32,211 bases of DNA from Agromyces seonyuensis (lineage in GTDB: Bacteria > Actinomycetota > Actinomycetes > Actinomycetales > Microbacteriaceae). Shown here one piece after another: positions 11,143-20,052 of the stretch. The DNA lies in assembly GCF_009789225.1 (NCBI RefSeq), contig NZ_WSTA01000042.1:1-32211 (forward strand), given 5' to 3'. Both the position numbers and the translations under genes were made by a program. The notes below the pieces were generated by a model. That model saw nothing but the letters and a program-made list of their open reading frames with translations. It did not search any database and was not told where the DNA came from. Numbering within the stretch: the first letter of the stretch is position 1; every line of letters starts with the position of its first letter.

Positions 11143-12294
11143 TCAGCTCGAGTACGCGCTGTTCTCGTGCACGTAGTCGTGCGTGAGGTCGTTCGTCCAG
11201 ATGGTCGCCGCGGCGTCGCCCGCGTGCAGCTCGATGAGCACGTGCACGGCGCGCGGCGTCAGGTCGACCTCCTCGCGCGGGCGGTCGGGCTGGCCGGCGT
11301 GGCAGACGCGGACGCCGTTCATCGACACGTCGACCTCGTACGGGTCGAACGCGGCGGTCGTCGTGCCGATGGCGGCGAGGACCCGGCCCCAGTTGGGGTC
11401 GTTCCCGAACACGGCCGCTTTGAAGAGGTTGTTGCGGGCGACCGAGCGGCCGACCTCGACGGCGTCGTCCTCGGAGGCAGCACCCACGACCTCGATGGCG
11501 ATGTCGTGGCTCGCGCCCTCGGCGTCCGCCTGCAGCTGCAGCGCGAGCGAGCGGCATGCCTCCGTGAGGGCGGCGACGAATTCGGCGGGCTCCGGCGTCA
11601 CGCCCGACGCGCCGGACGCGAGCAGGGTGACCTGGTCGTTGGTCGACATGCAGCCGTCGGAGTCGAGCCGGTCGAAAGTGACCCGGGTCGCGGCGCGCAG
11701 CGCCTCGTCGAGGGCCGCGGAGTCGAGCACGGCGTCGGTCGTGAGCACGACGAGCATCGTCGCGAGGCCAGGCGCGAGCATCCCGGCGCCCTTCGCGATG
11801 CCGCCGATCGACCAGCCCTGCCCGCCGACGACGACCGTCTTCGGCTTCGTGTCGGTCGTCATGATGGCGCGGGCCGCGTCCTCGCCGCCCTCGTCGGAGA
11901 GTGCCGCCACGGCGGCGATCGCGCCCGCCTCGAGCACGTCGCCGTCGAGCTGGTCGCCGATGAGCCCCGTCGAGCACACGAGCACGTCGCCCGCGCCGAT
12001 GCCGAGGGCACCCGCGACGGCCTCCGCCGTGCGGTGCGTGACCTGGAAGCCCTGGGGCCCGGTGAAGCAGTTCGCGCCGCCCGAGTTCAGGATGATCGCC
12101 GACACGACGCCGTCGCGGATGACCTGCTTCGACCAGAGGATCGGGTTGGCCTGCGCGCGGTTCGAGGTGAAGACGGCCGCCGCCGCGTCGAGCGGGCCGC
12201 GGTTGACGACGAGCGCGAGGTCGGCGTTGCCGGACTGCTTGATGCCGGCGGCGATCCCGGCGGCTTCGAAGCCGGCGGGTGCGGTGATGGTCAC
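11143..12294 (-). CDS. argJ: Bifunctional ornithine acetyltransferase / N-acetylglutamate synthase, 383 aa
   Basis: Transfers the acetyl group from N-acetylornithine back to glutamate, running the cyclic arginine pathway. The proprotein cleaves itself between A178 and T179 in [11 protein letters not shown]; Thr179 becomes the N-terminal nucleophile of the beta chain. KGAGM (168-172) precedes the site, and [17 protein letters not shown] is the conserved C-terminal block. The start is GTG 12294, sharing GTGA with the argC stop. Whether it also makes N-acetylglutamate from acetyl-CoA cannot be read from sequence. Confidence 0.96.
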   Translation of the reverse strand: MTITAPAGFEAAGIAAGIKQSGNADLALVVNRGPLDAAAAVFTSNRAQANPILWSKQVIRDGVVSAIILNSGGANCFTGPQGFQVTHRTAEAVAGALGIGAGDVLVCSTGLIGDQLDGDVLEAGAIAAVAALSDEGGEDAARAIMTTDTKPKTVVVGGQGWSIGGIAKGAGMLAPGLATMLVVLTTDAVLDSAALDEALRAATRVTFDRLDSDGCMSTNDQVTLLASGASGVTPEPAEFVAALTEACRSLALQLQADAEGASHDIAIEVVGAASEDDAVEVGRSVARNNLFKAAVFGNDPNWGRVLAAIGTTTAAFDPYEVDVSMNGVRVCHAGQPDRPREEVDLTPRAVHVLIELHAGDAAATIWTNDLTHDYVHENSAYSS

Positions 12295-13334
12295 GGGGCG
12301 ACTCCGTTCACGGGCAGGCCGGTGGATTCGGCGAGGCCCAGCGCGAGATTGGTGGACTGGATCGCGGCACCGGCGGTGCCCTTGACGAGATTGTCGACGG
12401 CGGCGACGACGACGACGCGACCCGCGTGCTCGTCGACCGCGAGGCCGATGAGGGCGGTGTTCGCGCCGAGCACGTCCGCCGTGCGCGGGAACTGGCCCTC
12501 GGGCAGCAGCTGCACGAAGGTCTCCCCCGCGTACGCGTCCTCCCACGCCTCGCGGACGGCGGCCGCGGAGGTGCCGGGCACGATGCGCGCGGTGGAGGTC
12601 GCGAGGATGCCCCGCGACATCGGCACGATGACGGGCGTGAAGGAGATCGTCGGCTCGGCGCCGCCCGCCCAGCGCAGCGACTGCTCGATCTCGGGGGTGT
12701 GCCGGTGCGTGCCGCCGACAGCGTAGGGGTTCGCGGAGCCGAGGATCTCGCTCGCGAGCAGGTGCGTCTTCGCGGCCTTGCCGGCACCGGAGGGGCCGAC
12801 GGCGAGGACGCTGACGAGGTCGGTCGCCTCGATGACGCCGGCGCGGATGCCCGGGGCGAGCGAGAGGGCGACCGTCGACGCGTTGCAGCCGGGGGCCGCG
12901 ATGCGCCGGGTCTTCGCCAGCCGGTCGCGCTGCGTGCCGGTCAGCCGCGGCAGCTCGGGCACGCCGTAGGTCCACGCGCCGTGGAACTCGCCGCCGTAGA
13001 ACGCGTCCCAGTCCGCCTCGGACTCGAGCCGGTGGTCGGCGCCGCAGTCGACGACGAGGGTGTCCGCGGGCAGTTGATCCGCGATCGCGCCGGAGGCCCC
13101 GTGGGGCAGGGCGAGGAAGACGACGTCGTGGCCGGCGAGATTGTCGACCGTCGTGTCCTTGAGCGTGAGATGCGTGTAGCCGCGCAGGTGCGGCTGCACG
13201 GCGACGAGCGGCTGCCCGGCGTTGGAGTGCGCGGTCACGGTGCGCACGTCGAAATGCGGATGCTCGGCGAGCAGGCGAAGCAACTCGCCGCCCGCGTAGC
13301 CGGATGCGCCGGCGATGGCGACGGAGTACGTCAT
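12291..13334 (-). CDS. argC: N-acetyl-gamma-glutamyl-phosphate reductase, 347 aa
   Basis: NADPH-dependent reduction of acetylglutamyl phosphate to the semialdehyde. Rossmann loop GASGYAGGE (9-17), and catalytic Cys150 in [16 protein letters not shown] is the conserved later block. First structural gene of the arg operon. I chose ATG 13334 because AAGGTGG precedes it by 6 nt; GTG 13343 is the alternative. The SD can pair weakly with upstream ACCT (hairpin 13342-13354). Upstream lies an Arg-rich leader ORF and a foldable leader, suggesting control of the whole operon by attenuation. No ARG-box-like palindrome was seen. Confidence 0.96.
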   Translation of the reverse strand: MTYSVAIAGASGYAGGELLRLLAEHPHFDVRTVTAHSNAGQPLVAVQPHLRGYTHLTLKDTTVDNLAGHDVVFLALPHGASGAIADQLPADTLVVDCGADHRLESEADWDAFYGGEFHGAWTYGVPELPRLTGTQRDRLAKTRRIAAPGCNASTVALSLAPGIRAGVIEATDLVSVLAVGPSGAGKAAKTHLLASEILGSANPYAVGGTHRHTPEIEQSLRWAGGAEPTISFTPVIVPMSRGILATSTARIVPGTSAAAVREAWEDAYAGETFVQLLPEGQFPRTADVLGANTALIGLAVDEHAGRVVVVAAVDNLVKGTAGAAIQSTNLALGLAESTGLPVNGVAP

Positions 13335-13343
13335 GGGTTCCAC

Positions 13344-13420
13344 CTTAACGAGGTCGACTGGGTCGGAATCGGCTCCGGCGACGCCCGCGGCACGGCGGCA
13401 CTGCCGCTCGCAGGGGTCGC
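13344..13420 (-). promoter_or_regulatory. Candidate attenuator region between the Arg leader ORF and argC
   Basis: In the minus-strand RNA, GCGAC-CCC (13420-13413) can pair with GGG-C-GTCGC (13386-13378), enclosing an inner hairpin GCGGC-AGT-GCCGC (13395-13407). The same downstream GGCGTCG (13385-13379) can instead pair with CGACGCC (13447-13441), which lies over arginine codons of the leader ORF. A ribosome stalled on those codons would therefore change which pairing forms. No U-run follows, so the switch, if real, may act through Rho or through argC translation. Drawn by eye without energy calculation. Confidence 0.4.
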
Positions 13421-13501
13421 CTAACGTCGGCGCTCGACGCGGCGTCGACCGTGCACCAGCGCACCGCGCAGGGCGGAGGGGGCGGTCGAAGCTGCGGACA
13501 T
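13421..13501 (-). CDS. Candidate arginine leader peptide of the arg operon, 26 aa
   Basis: Short ORF from ATG 13501 to TAG 13421, directly upstream of argC in the same direction. It begins [13 protein letters not shown] and ends [13 protein letters not shown]: 7 of 26 residues are Arg, with six in the last eight codons, including two CGA codons, which are normally scarce in such genomes. The promoter at 13509-13538 places the transcript start on or next to its ATG, so it would be translated as a leaderless ORF. The gap to argC is 86 nt and can fold in competing ways. This is the layout of a ribosome-mediated attenuator sensing arginyl-tRNA. Caution: GC-rich DNA produces Arg codons by chance, and only conservation across relatives can settle it. 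Confidence 0.5.
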   Translation of the reverse strand: MSAASTAPSALRGALVHGRRRVERRR

Positions 13502-13508
13502 GGCTTCG

Positions 13509-13538
13509 ACCCTAGTCCTGCGAACGGGCGGCGCGCAA
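13509..13538 (-). promoter_or_regulatory. Promoter of the arg operon (TTGCGC, 18 bp, TAGGGT)
   Basis: Minus-strand TTGCGC (13538-13533) and TAGGGT (13514-13509) with an 18-bp spacer. The -10 box ends 7 nt before the ATG of the leader ORF, so the mRNA should start on or beside that codon. Confidence 0.55.
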
Positions 13539-13578
13539 AACGGAGCCCGTCAGCGTCCGGCGCAGTCGGCGCACGAAG

Positions 13579-13607
13579 CTGCCGCCGCGCGCGAACGTCG
13601 GCGGCAG
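13579..13607 (-). terminator. Terminator hairpin after the P-type ATPase gene
   Basis: Perfect 9-bp stem CTGCCGCCG (13579-13587) / CGGCGGCAG (13599-13607), 11-nt loop, 2 bp past the ATPase stop codon. It separates that gene from the arg promoter region. Confidence 0.6.
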
Positions 13608-13609
13608 GT

Positions 13610-16306
13610 TCACGCCCGGCGGAGCCGCGCCCGCCGGATCGCCTTCTCGACCTCGACGACCAGCGGCACGATCAGCGCGAGGCCGAGGCAGGACACCCAT
13701 TGGCCGCCGTCGAGGCCGACGGTGCCGACGAGGCGCTGCAGGAACTCCAGTTCCACCGCCGCGACCGTCAGCACGACCGGGATCGAGAGCCACTTCACGG
13801 CGACGAGGATCGGCTGACCGAGACCGGACTCGGGATCGCGTCGCATCACGAGGCCGCTCAGTATCGCTCCGAACGCGGCGACGACGAACGCCATGGTGAC
13901 CGGGACGTTCGGTTCGGTCGAGCTGAGCTCGTCGGGGAGCACGAGCAGCGGGACGAGCGTCACGATGAAGAGCACGCCTCCGTAGAGGAACCAGAGCGTG
14001 ACGGCGCCGCGGTTCGCGATCGTCTTCTTCGGGTCGCGCGGCGGCTTCTGCATGATGCCGTCGGGAGTCGGGTCGAGCAGGATCGCGATCACCGGGAAGA
14101 TCGCGACGAAGAAGTTGAGGAACAGCACCATGATCGGCGTGAGCGGCACGCCGTCGTTGATGTCGAAGAGGCTCGCGGCGAGGAACAGCAGCACGAGCGA
14201 GAACAGCTGCGACATCTGGAAGCGGACGTAGCTGACGATCTTCTCGTAGATCGATCGTCCCAGCCGCACTGCGGTGACGAGCGTGCCGAAGTTGTCGTCG
14301 ACGAGGATCATTTTGCCCGCCTGCTTGGTGACCTCGCTGCCCGATCCCATCGCGACGCCGATGTCGGCCTGTTTGAGCGCGGCGGCGTCGTTCACGGCGT
14401 CGCCGGTCATCGCGACCACCGCGCCCTCCTCCTGCATGAGCCGGGCGAGGCGGAGCTTGTCCTCCGGCGTCACCCGGCCGAAGACGTGCAGGTGGGGCAG
14501 CGCCCGCTTGATCTCGTCGTCGCTCATGGCCTGGAGGTCCGCCCCGCTGGCCGCGCCGTCGCCGAGGCCGAGCTTGTCGCCGATCGCCGCCGCGGTGATG
14601 GCGTGGTCGCCCGTGATCATGCGCACCTCGATGCCGGCCTCGTGCGCGATGCGCACGGCTTCCTTGGACGACGGTCGAAGCGGGTCGATGATGCCGACGA
14701 GTCCGACGAAGGTCAGGTCGGCGATCGCGTCCATCGGGTCGGCCGGCAGCGTCGTCCCGGGCGCGAACCGCCGGTATGCGAACGCCAGCACGCGCAGGCC
14801 CTGGGTCGACAGGGAGTCGTTCGCCGCGACGATCGTCTCGCGCGCTTCATCGAGCGCGACGATGCCGTCGGCGGTCGCGGCGGACCCGCAACGGTCGAGC
14901 ACGACGTCCGGGCCGCCCTTGACGAAGACCACCGTCCCGCCCTCGAGCTGCTCGGGCACCTCGTGGAACGTCCCCATGAACTTGTACGCCGAGTCGAACG
15001 GCACCTCGGCGAGGCGCGGGAACTTCGCGCGCGTCAGCCCGGCGTCAGCGCCCATCTTCGCGGCGAGCACGACGAGCGCCGCCTCGGTGGGGTCGCCGAC
15101 GACCGCGCCGTCGTCGGACACCGTCGCGTCGCTGCAGAGGGCGAGTCCTGCGGCGAGCACCGCGAAGTCGGGCGACGGCTCGCCGGCGACGCCGCGGATG
15201 TCGCCGGTCTTCTCGTACCCGCTTCCGGAGACCGTGTACCACTCGCCACGGTGGTAGAGCGACTCGACCGTCATCTCGTTCATCGTGAGCGTGCCGGTCT
15301 TGTCGGAGTTGATGGCGCTCGTCGCACCGAGCGTCTCGACGTCGGTGAGGTTTTTCACGACCGCTTTGTGCTCGGCCAGCTGACGGGCGCCGTACGAGAG
15401 CATCGCCTGCACGAACGACGGCATTCCGGTCGGGATCGCGGAGATCGCCATGGAGATGCCGAGCAGGATGACCGAGGCCACCTCTTGGCCGCGTGCGAGC
15501 CCGGTGATCACGATGATCGCGACGGCGCCCCAGGCGATCCAACCGAGCACGCCCGTGAGGGAATCGAGCTCGCGCTGGAGCGGCGACTTCGCCGGCTTGA
15601 CCGCGGAGAGCATCGACGCGATGCGGCCCATCTGGGTGGTCATGCCGGTGTCGGTGACGACGACGCTCGCGGTGCCGCGGGTGACCTGCGTGTTCTGGAA
15701 CACCATGTTCGAGCGGTCCCCGATCGTGGTGTCCGTGCGCTCGAGCGTCGTCGCATCCTTGGGGATCGGGGCGCTCTCGCCGGTGAGGGCGGCCTCCTGC
15801 GTCTCGAGGGTCGCCGAGCGCAGGATGCGGCCGTCGGCCGGCACGATGTCGCCCGCTTCGAGTGCGAGGAGGTCCCCGGGCACGAGCGTCGTCGCGTCGA
15901 CCTGGACGAGCGCGCCGTCGCGGACGACGCGCGCCTGCGGGATCTGCATCTTCGCGAGCGCGTCCACGGAGGCCTTCGCCTTCATCTCCTGCCGCGTGCC
16001 GAGCACGAGGTTGAGGACGACGAGGGCGCCGACGAGGATGCCGACGCTGAGCTGGTCGATCAGCAGGCTCACGATGGCGACGGCGACGAGCATGATGTTC
16101 ATCGGATCGGCGAGCTGGCGGAGTGCGACCTGCCAGACCGACGGCGAAGGCTCCGCCGCGATCGAGTTCGGCCCGTGCTCGGCGAGCCGCTTCGCCGCCT
16201 CGGCGGCGCTGAGACCGCGATCGCGGTCGCCGCCGACCGCAGCGACGACGGCGTTCGGCTCTTCGGTGAACCAGGTGCGCTCCGACGATTCCTCGACCGT
16301 GTCCAT
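13610..16306 (-). CDS. P-type cation-translocating ATPase, type II-like, 898 aa
   Basis: Membrane ion pump. The ATPase machinery is intact: TGES (175-178), phosphorylated DKTGT (D335, 335-339), KGG (463-465), TGDHA (565-569) and TGDAVND (634-640, Ala in place of the usual Gly). N-terminal cation-ATPase domain about 10-65, and C-terminal membrane domain about 680-895. The ion site is unusual. TM4 reads IPTGMP (291-296) where Ca pumps have PEGLP, so the Glu is Thr. The TM6 segment NFFVAIFP (731-738) stands where NLVTDGLP is expected, losing the Asp. TM5 RFQMSQLFSL (695-704) lacks the usual Asn and Glu. Substrate therefore cannot be assigned. ATG 16306 lies 6 nt after TAACGT, again leaderless. 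It is monocistronic between two terminators. Confidence 0.9.
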   Translation of the reverse strand: MDTVEESSERTWFTEEPNAVVAAVGGDRDRGLSAAEAAKRLAEHGPNSIAAEPSPSVWQVALRQLADPMNIMLVAVAIVSLLIDQLSVGILVGALVVLNLVLGTRQEMKAKASVDALAKMQIPQARVVRDGALVQVDATTLVPGDLLALEAGDIVPADGRILRSATLETQEAALTGESAPIPKDATTLERTDTTIGDRSNMVFQNTQVTRGTASVVVTDTGMTTQMGRIASMLSAVKPAKSPLQRELDSLTGVLGWIAWGAVAIIVITGLARGQEVASVILLGISMAISAIPTGMPSFVQAMLSYGARQLAEHKAVVKNLTDVETLGATSAINSDKTGTLTMNEMTVESLYHRGEWYTVSGSGYEKTGDIRGVAGEPSPDFAVLAAGLALCSDATVSDDGAVVGDPTEAALVVLAAKMGADAGLTRAKFPRLAEVPFDSAYKFMGTFHEVPEQLEGGTVVFVKGGPDVVLDRCGSAATADGIVALDEARETIVAANDSLSTQGLRVLAFAYRRFAPGTTLPADPMDAIADLTFVGLVGIIDPLRPSSKEAVRIAHEAGIEVRMITGDHAITAAAIGDKLGLGDGAASGADLQAMSDDEIKRALPHLHVFGRVTPEDKLRLARLMQEEGAVVAMTGDAVNDAAALKQADIGVAMGSGSEVTKQAGKMILVDDNFGTLVTAVRLGRSIYEKIVSYVRFQMSQLFSLVLLFLAASLFDINDGVPLTPIMVLFLNFFVAIFPVIAILLDPTPDGIMQKPPRDPKKTIANRGAVTLWFLYGGVLFIVTLVPLLVLPDELSSTEPNVPVTMAFVVAAFGAILSGLVMRRDPESGLGQPILVAVKWLSIPVVLTVAAVELEFLQRLVGTVGLDGGQWVSCLGLALIVPLVVEVEKAIRRARLRRA

Positions 16307-16312
16307 ACGCCG

Positions 16313-16318
16313 ACGTTA
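16313..16318 (-). promoter_or_regulatory. -10 box TAACGT for the P-type ATPase gene
   Basis: TAACGT on the minus strand ends 6 nt before ATG 16306; there is no Shine-Dalgarno. No clear -35. Confidence 0.4.
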
Positions 16319-16382
16319 TCGGCGGGAGCACCGCGAAGGGAATGAGGAATCTTCGGCTCGCCGGAGATCGGGTTCGACGCGA

Positions 16383-16413
16383 ACGGCCGGCCCGCGCAGT
16401 GCGGGCCGGCCGT
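16383..16413 (-). terminator. Terminator of the pheST operon
   Basis: Perfect 13-bp stem ACGGCCGGCCCGC (16383-16395) / GCGGGCCGGCCGT (16401-16413), 5-nt loop, 19 bp beyond the pheT stop. No U-tract. Confidence 0.8.
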
Positions 16414-16432
16414 CGGTCGTCGTGGGCGATCG

Positions 16433-18949
16433 TTAGGCGCGCATGCTCGCGCCGAACCGCTCCGAGGCCGCCGCAGCTCCGGCGTTCTTCGCCTCGGACG
16501 CCTCGGCGGCCGTCAGCGTGCGGTCGTCGGCGCGGAAGCGCAGCGCGAACAGCAGACTCTTCGAGCCCGCCTCGATGCCCTGGCCGCGGTAGTCGTCGAC
16601 GAGCTCGATCGACTCGAGCAGCGCGCCGGCGCCCTCGCGGACCGCGGCGAGCACGTCGCCGGCGGGCACGTCGGCGCCCACGACGAGCGCGAGGTCCTGC
16701 GTCGCGGCGGGCATCGTGCGGATGGCGTGCGCGTGCACGACGCCCTCGGCGAGCGAGATCACGCGGTCGAGGTCGAGCTCGGCCACGGCGACGACGCGCG
16801 GGAGGTCGGCCTCCTCGGCGAGGGCTGGGAGCAGTTCGCCGGCGTAGCCGACGGTCTCCCCCGCGACGCGGAGCTCGGCGGTGCGACCCGCGTGGTACGC
16901 GGCGTGCGCACCCTGCACGAGCTCGAGTTCAGCGCCGACGGCCCAGGCGACCGTGCGGACGGCCTCGATCGCGTCGGCGATGCCCGCGACGATCGGCGCG
17001 ACGCCCGGCTGGGCCGGGGTGCGCTCGCCCGTCAACAGCACGCCGATGCGACGCGGCTGCGGCGGGATCGACGCCTCGATCGCGGCGATCTCCTCGTCGG
17101 ACGGCCGCACGGCCATCGCCGGCGAGGCGGCCGTGCCGTACTCGATGCCCGGCTCCGGCAGGAACACCGAGCCGGTCTCGAAGATCGCCAGGTCGGTGCG
17201 ACCGCGCGAGCGGTTGCGCTTGGCGACCTCGAGGAGGCCGGGGACGAGGGTCGTGCGCAGCGTCGCCTGGCTCGCGTCGAGCGCGTTGGCGAGGCGCACG
17301 AGCGGGATGTCCGAGCCGTCCGGCGAACCGTACGTGCGGTTGACCTGCTCGGCGAGGAACGGGTACGCCGTCACCTCGACGAAGCCGGTCGCCGCGAGGG
17401 CGTTCGACGCGCTGCGGCGCAGCCGCTGGTGGCGGGTGAGGCCGCGGCCGGGCGGGGCGACGGGCAGCACCGAGGGGATGCGGCCGTAGCCGACGAGTCG
17501 GGCGACCTCCTCGGCGAGCGTCCACTTGTCGGTCAGGTCGGGGCGCCAGGTCGGTGCGCCGACGAGCCAGCCGCCCTCGATCGGCTGCACGTCGGCGCCG
17601 ATCTTCGACAGGGATGTCTCGATCTCTTCATCCGTGTAGTCGACGCCGACGAGGCCCGCGGCGAAGCCCGCCGGGAACGCGATCGGCGCGCGCTCGAGCG
17701 GCGCGACGAGGGTGGAGCCGAGCGGGTCGGCGGTGCCGCCGGCGAGCTCGACCATGAGCTGGACGACGCGGTCGGCGGCGCGCACGCCGACGGCCGGGTC
17801 GACGCCGCGCTCGAAGCGCTTGGACGCCTCGCTCGGCAGCTTGTGCCGGCGCGCCGTGCGTGCGATCGTCACCGGGTCGAACGTCGCCGCCTCGACGAGG
17901 ACGTTCGCCGTGGTACCGCTCAGCTCGGAGTCGCCGCCGCCCATGACGCCCGCGAGGCCGATGGGGCCCGAGTCGTCGGCGATGAGCAGGTCCTCGGGAT
18001 CGAGCCGCCGCTCCTGGTCGTCGAGCGTGCGCAGGGTCTCTCCCGGCTCGGCCCGGCGCACCGTGATGCCGCCGTCGAGCCGGTCGAGGTCGTAGCCGTG
18101 GATGGGCTGTCCGAGCTCGAGCATGACGTAGTTCGTGATGTCGACGAGCAGCCCGTTCGAGCGGATGCCCGCGAGCTGCAGCCGCGACTTCATCCAGGTC
18201 GGCGTCGGGCGCGAGGCATCCACCCCGCGCACCGTGCGCGTCGTGAAGCCGGACGCGCCGACGACGCCGCGCACCGGGCGCGCGTCGTCGATGACCACCG
18301 GGAAGCCCTCGCCCGGGTACTCGGGCGCGAGGTCGGCGGGGTCGGCGAACGGACGGCCCGTCGCGTGCGAGTACTCGCGGGCCACGCCGCGCAGGGAGAA
18401 CGCGTAGCCGCGGTCGGGCGTGACATTGATCTCGACCGCGACGTCGTCGAGGCCGAGGAGCGCGATCGCGTCGGTGCCGATCTCCGGGTCGAGCCCGATG
18501 GTCGAGAGCACGAGGATGCCGTCGTGCTCGTCGCCGAGGCCGAGCTCGCGCACCGAGGCGATCATGCCGTCGGACACGTGGCCGTAGGTCTTGCGTGCGG
18601 CGATCGGGAACGGCCCGGGCAGCACGGCACCCGGCAGGGTGACGACGACCTTGTCGCCGACGGCGAAGTTGTGCGCGCCGCAGACGATGCCGTGGACGGC
18701 GGGACCGCCGTCGGCGGCCGTCTCGCCCTCGGGCGCGACCTGCACCTGGCACCAGCGGATCGTCTTGCCGTTGGACTGCGGCTCCTCGACGAACTCGAGC
18801 ACCTGCCCGACGACGACGGGACCCGTCACGTCGTACGCGTGGACATCCTCTTCCTCGAACCCGACCGAGACGAGGGCGGCGTGCACCGCCGCGGCGTCGT
18901 CGGACTCGGTCGGGGTGTACTCGTTCAGCCAGGACAGCGGAACGCGCAT
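16433..18949 (-). CDS. pheT: Phenylalanyl-tRNA synthetase beta subunit, 838 aa
   Basis: Beta chain of the alpha2-beta2 enzyme that charges tRNA-Phe. Domains in order: N-terminal [11 protein letters not shown]; tRNA-binding EMAP/OB-like domain about 42-155; B3/B4 editing region about 215-395 (GIRSNGLLVDITNYVMLELGQP); B5 domain about 420-490; catalytic-like core about 500-700; and the ferredoxin-fold anticodon-binding domain about 744-838. Normal bacterial length. Its ATG shares one base with the pheS stop (TGATG), so the two are translationally coupled. Confidence 0.97.
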   Translation of the reverse strand: MRVPLSWLNEYTPTESDDAAAVHAALVSVGFEEEDVHAYDVTGPVVVGQVLEFVEEPQSNGKTIRWCQVQVAPEGETAADGGPAVHGIVCGAHNFAVGDKVVVTLPGAVLPGPFPIAARKTYGHVSDGMIASVRELGLGDEHDGILVLSTIGLDPEIGTDAIALLGLDDVAVEINVTPDRGYAFSLRGVAREYSHATGRPFADPADLAPEYPGEGFPVVIDDARPVRGVVGASGFTTRTVRGVDASRPTPTWMKSRLQLAGIRSNGLLVDITNYVMLELGQPIHGYDLDRLDGGITVRRAEPGETLRTLDDQERRLDPEDLLIADDSGPIGLAGVMGGGDSELSGTTANVLVEAATFDPVTIARTARRHKLPSEASKRFERGVDPAVGVRAADRVVQLMVELAGGTADPLGSTLVAPLERAPIAFPAGFAAGLVGVDYTDEEIETSLSKIGADVQPIEGGWLVGAPTWRPDLTDKWTLAEEVARLVGYGRIPSVLPVAPPGRGLTRHQRLRRSASNALAATGFVEVTAYPFLAEQVNRTYGSPDGSDIPLVRLANALDASQATLRTTLVPGLLEVAKRNRSRGRTDLAIFETGSVFLPEPGIEYGTAASPAMAVRPSDEEIAAIEASIPPQPRRIGVLLTGERTPAQPGVAPIVAGIADAIEAVRTVAWAVGAELELVQGAHAAYHAGRTAELRVAGETVGYAGELLPALAEEADLPRVVAVAELDLDRVISLAEGVVHAHAIRTMPAATQDLALVVGADVPAGDVLAAVREGAGALLESIELVDDYRGQGIEAGSKSLLFALRFRADDRTLTAAEASEAKNAGAAAASERFGASMRA

Positions 18950-19989
18950 CAGATCACCATCCCGTACTGCTCGGAGAAGCGGACGTCGCCCTCGATCATG
19001 TCGTGCATGTCCTGCACGTCGTTGCGGAACATCAGCGTGCGCTCGAAGCCCATGCCGAACGCGAAGCCCGAGTAGACCTCGGGGTCGATGCCGGCGGCGC
19101 GCAGGACGTTCGGGTTCACCATGCCGCAGCCGCCCCACTCGATCCAGCGCGCACCGCCCGTGAAGGTGGGGTGCCAGATGTCGAGCTCGGCGGAGGGCTC
19201 GGTGAACGGGAAGTAGTTGGGACGCAGGCGGATCTTCGCCTCGGGCCCGAACATCAGTCGGGCGACGTGCTCGAGCGTGCCGCGCAGGTGCGCCATGGTG
19301 AGGCCCTGGTCGACGGCGAGGCCCTCGAACTGGCTGAAGACCGGGGTGTGCGTCGCGTCGAGCTCGTCGGTGCGGTACGTCTTGCCCGGAGCGAGGATGT
19401 AGATCGGCACCTCGCGCTCGAGCATCGAGCGCACCTGGACGGGGCTCGTGTGCGTGCGCAGGACGAGGTGGCGCTCGGCGGGCTCGACGAAGAACGTGTC
19501 CTGCATCGCGCGCGCGGGGTGGTCGGGGTCGAAGTTCAGGGCGTCGAAGTTGACCCACTCGTGTTCGAGCTCGGGGCCCTCCGCGATCTCCCAGCCCATG
19601 CCGACGAAGATGTCGGCGATCTCCTCCTGGAGGAGCGTCAGCGGGTGGCGCGCGCCGGGCCGGCGCACCGTGCCGATCGCGGTCACGTCGACGCGCTCGG
19701 CGTCGAGTCGGGCGGACTGCTCGGCCTCGACGATCTCGCTCTCACGGGCGGCGAACGACTGGTTCACCCGGCCGCGCGCGCCGCCGACGAGCTTGCCGAA
19801 GGCGGCCTTCTGCTCGTTCGGCACGCTGCGCAGCAGCGCGTTCAACTGCGCCAGCGGCGACTTCTCGCCGGTGTGCTGGGCGCGGACCTGCTTGAGGGCC
19901 GCCGAGTCGGACGCGGCGGCGATCGCGGCGAGCGCGTCGCTCACCGCCTGTTCGACCGCGGATTCGGTGATTTCGGTGGGCTCGGACAC
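18949..19989 (-). CDS. pheS: Phenylalanyl-tRNA synthetase alpha subunit, 346 aa
   Basis: Catalytic subunit (class II). N-terminal coiled-coil tRNA-binding arm about 1-95. Class II core with [10 protein letters not shown] (114-123), then [27 protein letters not shown] (motif 2 region), FEGLAVD, and the C-terminal [14 protein letters not shown] (motif 3). GTG 19989 is used: TAGACT (20003-19998) ends 8 nt upstream and no Shine-Dalgarno is present, consistent with a leaderless mRNA. No Phe-rich leader ORF was seen upstream; only about 60 bp separate it from the preceding gene. Confidence 0.97.
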   Translation of the reverse strand: MSEPTEITESAVEQAVSDALAAIAAASDSAALKQVRAQHTGEKSPLAQLNALLRSVPNEQKAAFGKLVGGARGRVNQSFAARESEIVEAEQSARLDAERVDVTAIGTVRRPGARHPLTLLQEEIADIFVGMGWEIAEGPELEHEWVNFDALNFDPDHPARAMQDTFFVEPAERHLVLRTHTSPVQVRSMLEREVPIYILAPGKTYRTDELDATHTPVFSQFEGLAVDQGLTMAHLRGTLEHVARLMFGPEAKIRLRPNYFPFTEPSAELDIWHPTFTGGARWIEWGGCGMVNPNVLRAAGIDPEVYSGFAFGMGFERTLMFRNDVQDMHDMIEGDVRFSEQYGMVI

Positions 19990-19997
19990 GATCAGCG

Positions 19998-20003
19998 AGT
20001 CTA
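19998..20003 (-). promoter_or_regulatory. -10 box TAGACT for pheST
   Basis: TAGACT on the minus strand, 8 nt before GTG 19989. Its -35 region would fall inside the palindrome at 20014-20047; no good -35 hexamer is visible. Confidence 0.4.
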
Positions 20004-20013
20004 CCGGGCGGTC

Positions 20014-20047
20014 GTCGGATCGGCGGACGGCCGTCCGCCGATCCGAC
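20014..20047. terminator. 34-bp perfect palindrome, terminator of the glutamate-type ABC operon
   Basis: The left arm GTCGGATCGGCGGACGG (20014-20030) is followed at once by its exact reverse complement (20031-20047), with no loop. It begins 5 bp beyond the stop of the last ABC gene and overlaps the -35 region of pheS, so it may both end one operon and affect the next. Confidence 0.65.
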
Positions 20048-20052
20048 CCGTG

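Noticed and set aside
13335-13600. ARG box (ArgR operator) upstream of argC
   Set aside because: Searched by eye for AT-rich TTGCATA-type palindromes; none found.
13451-16345. 964-codon plus-strand frame opposite the P-type ATPase, and similar long frames opposite lhr and pheT
   Set aside because: Mirror frames caused by high GC at third codon positions. They are rich in His/Arg/Asp/Glu without recognisable domains, while the opposite strand encodes clear proteins.
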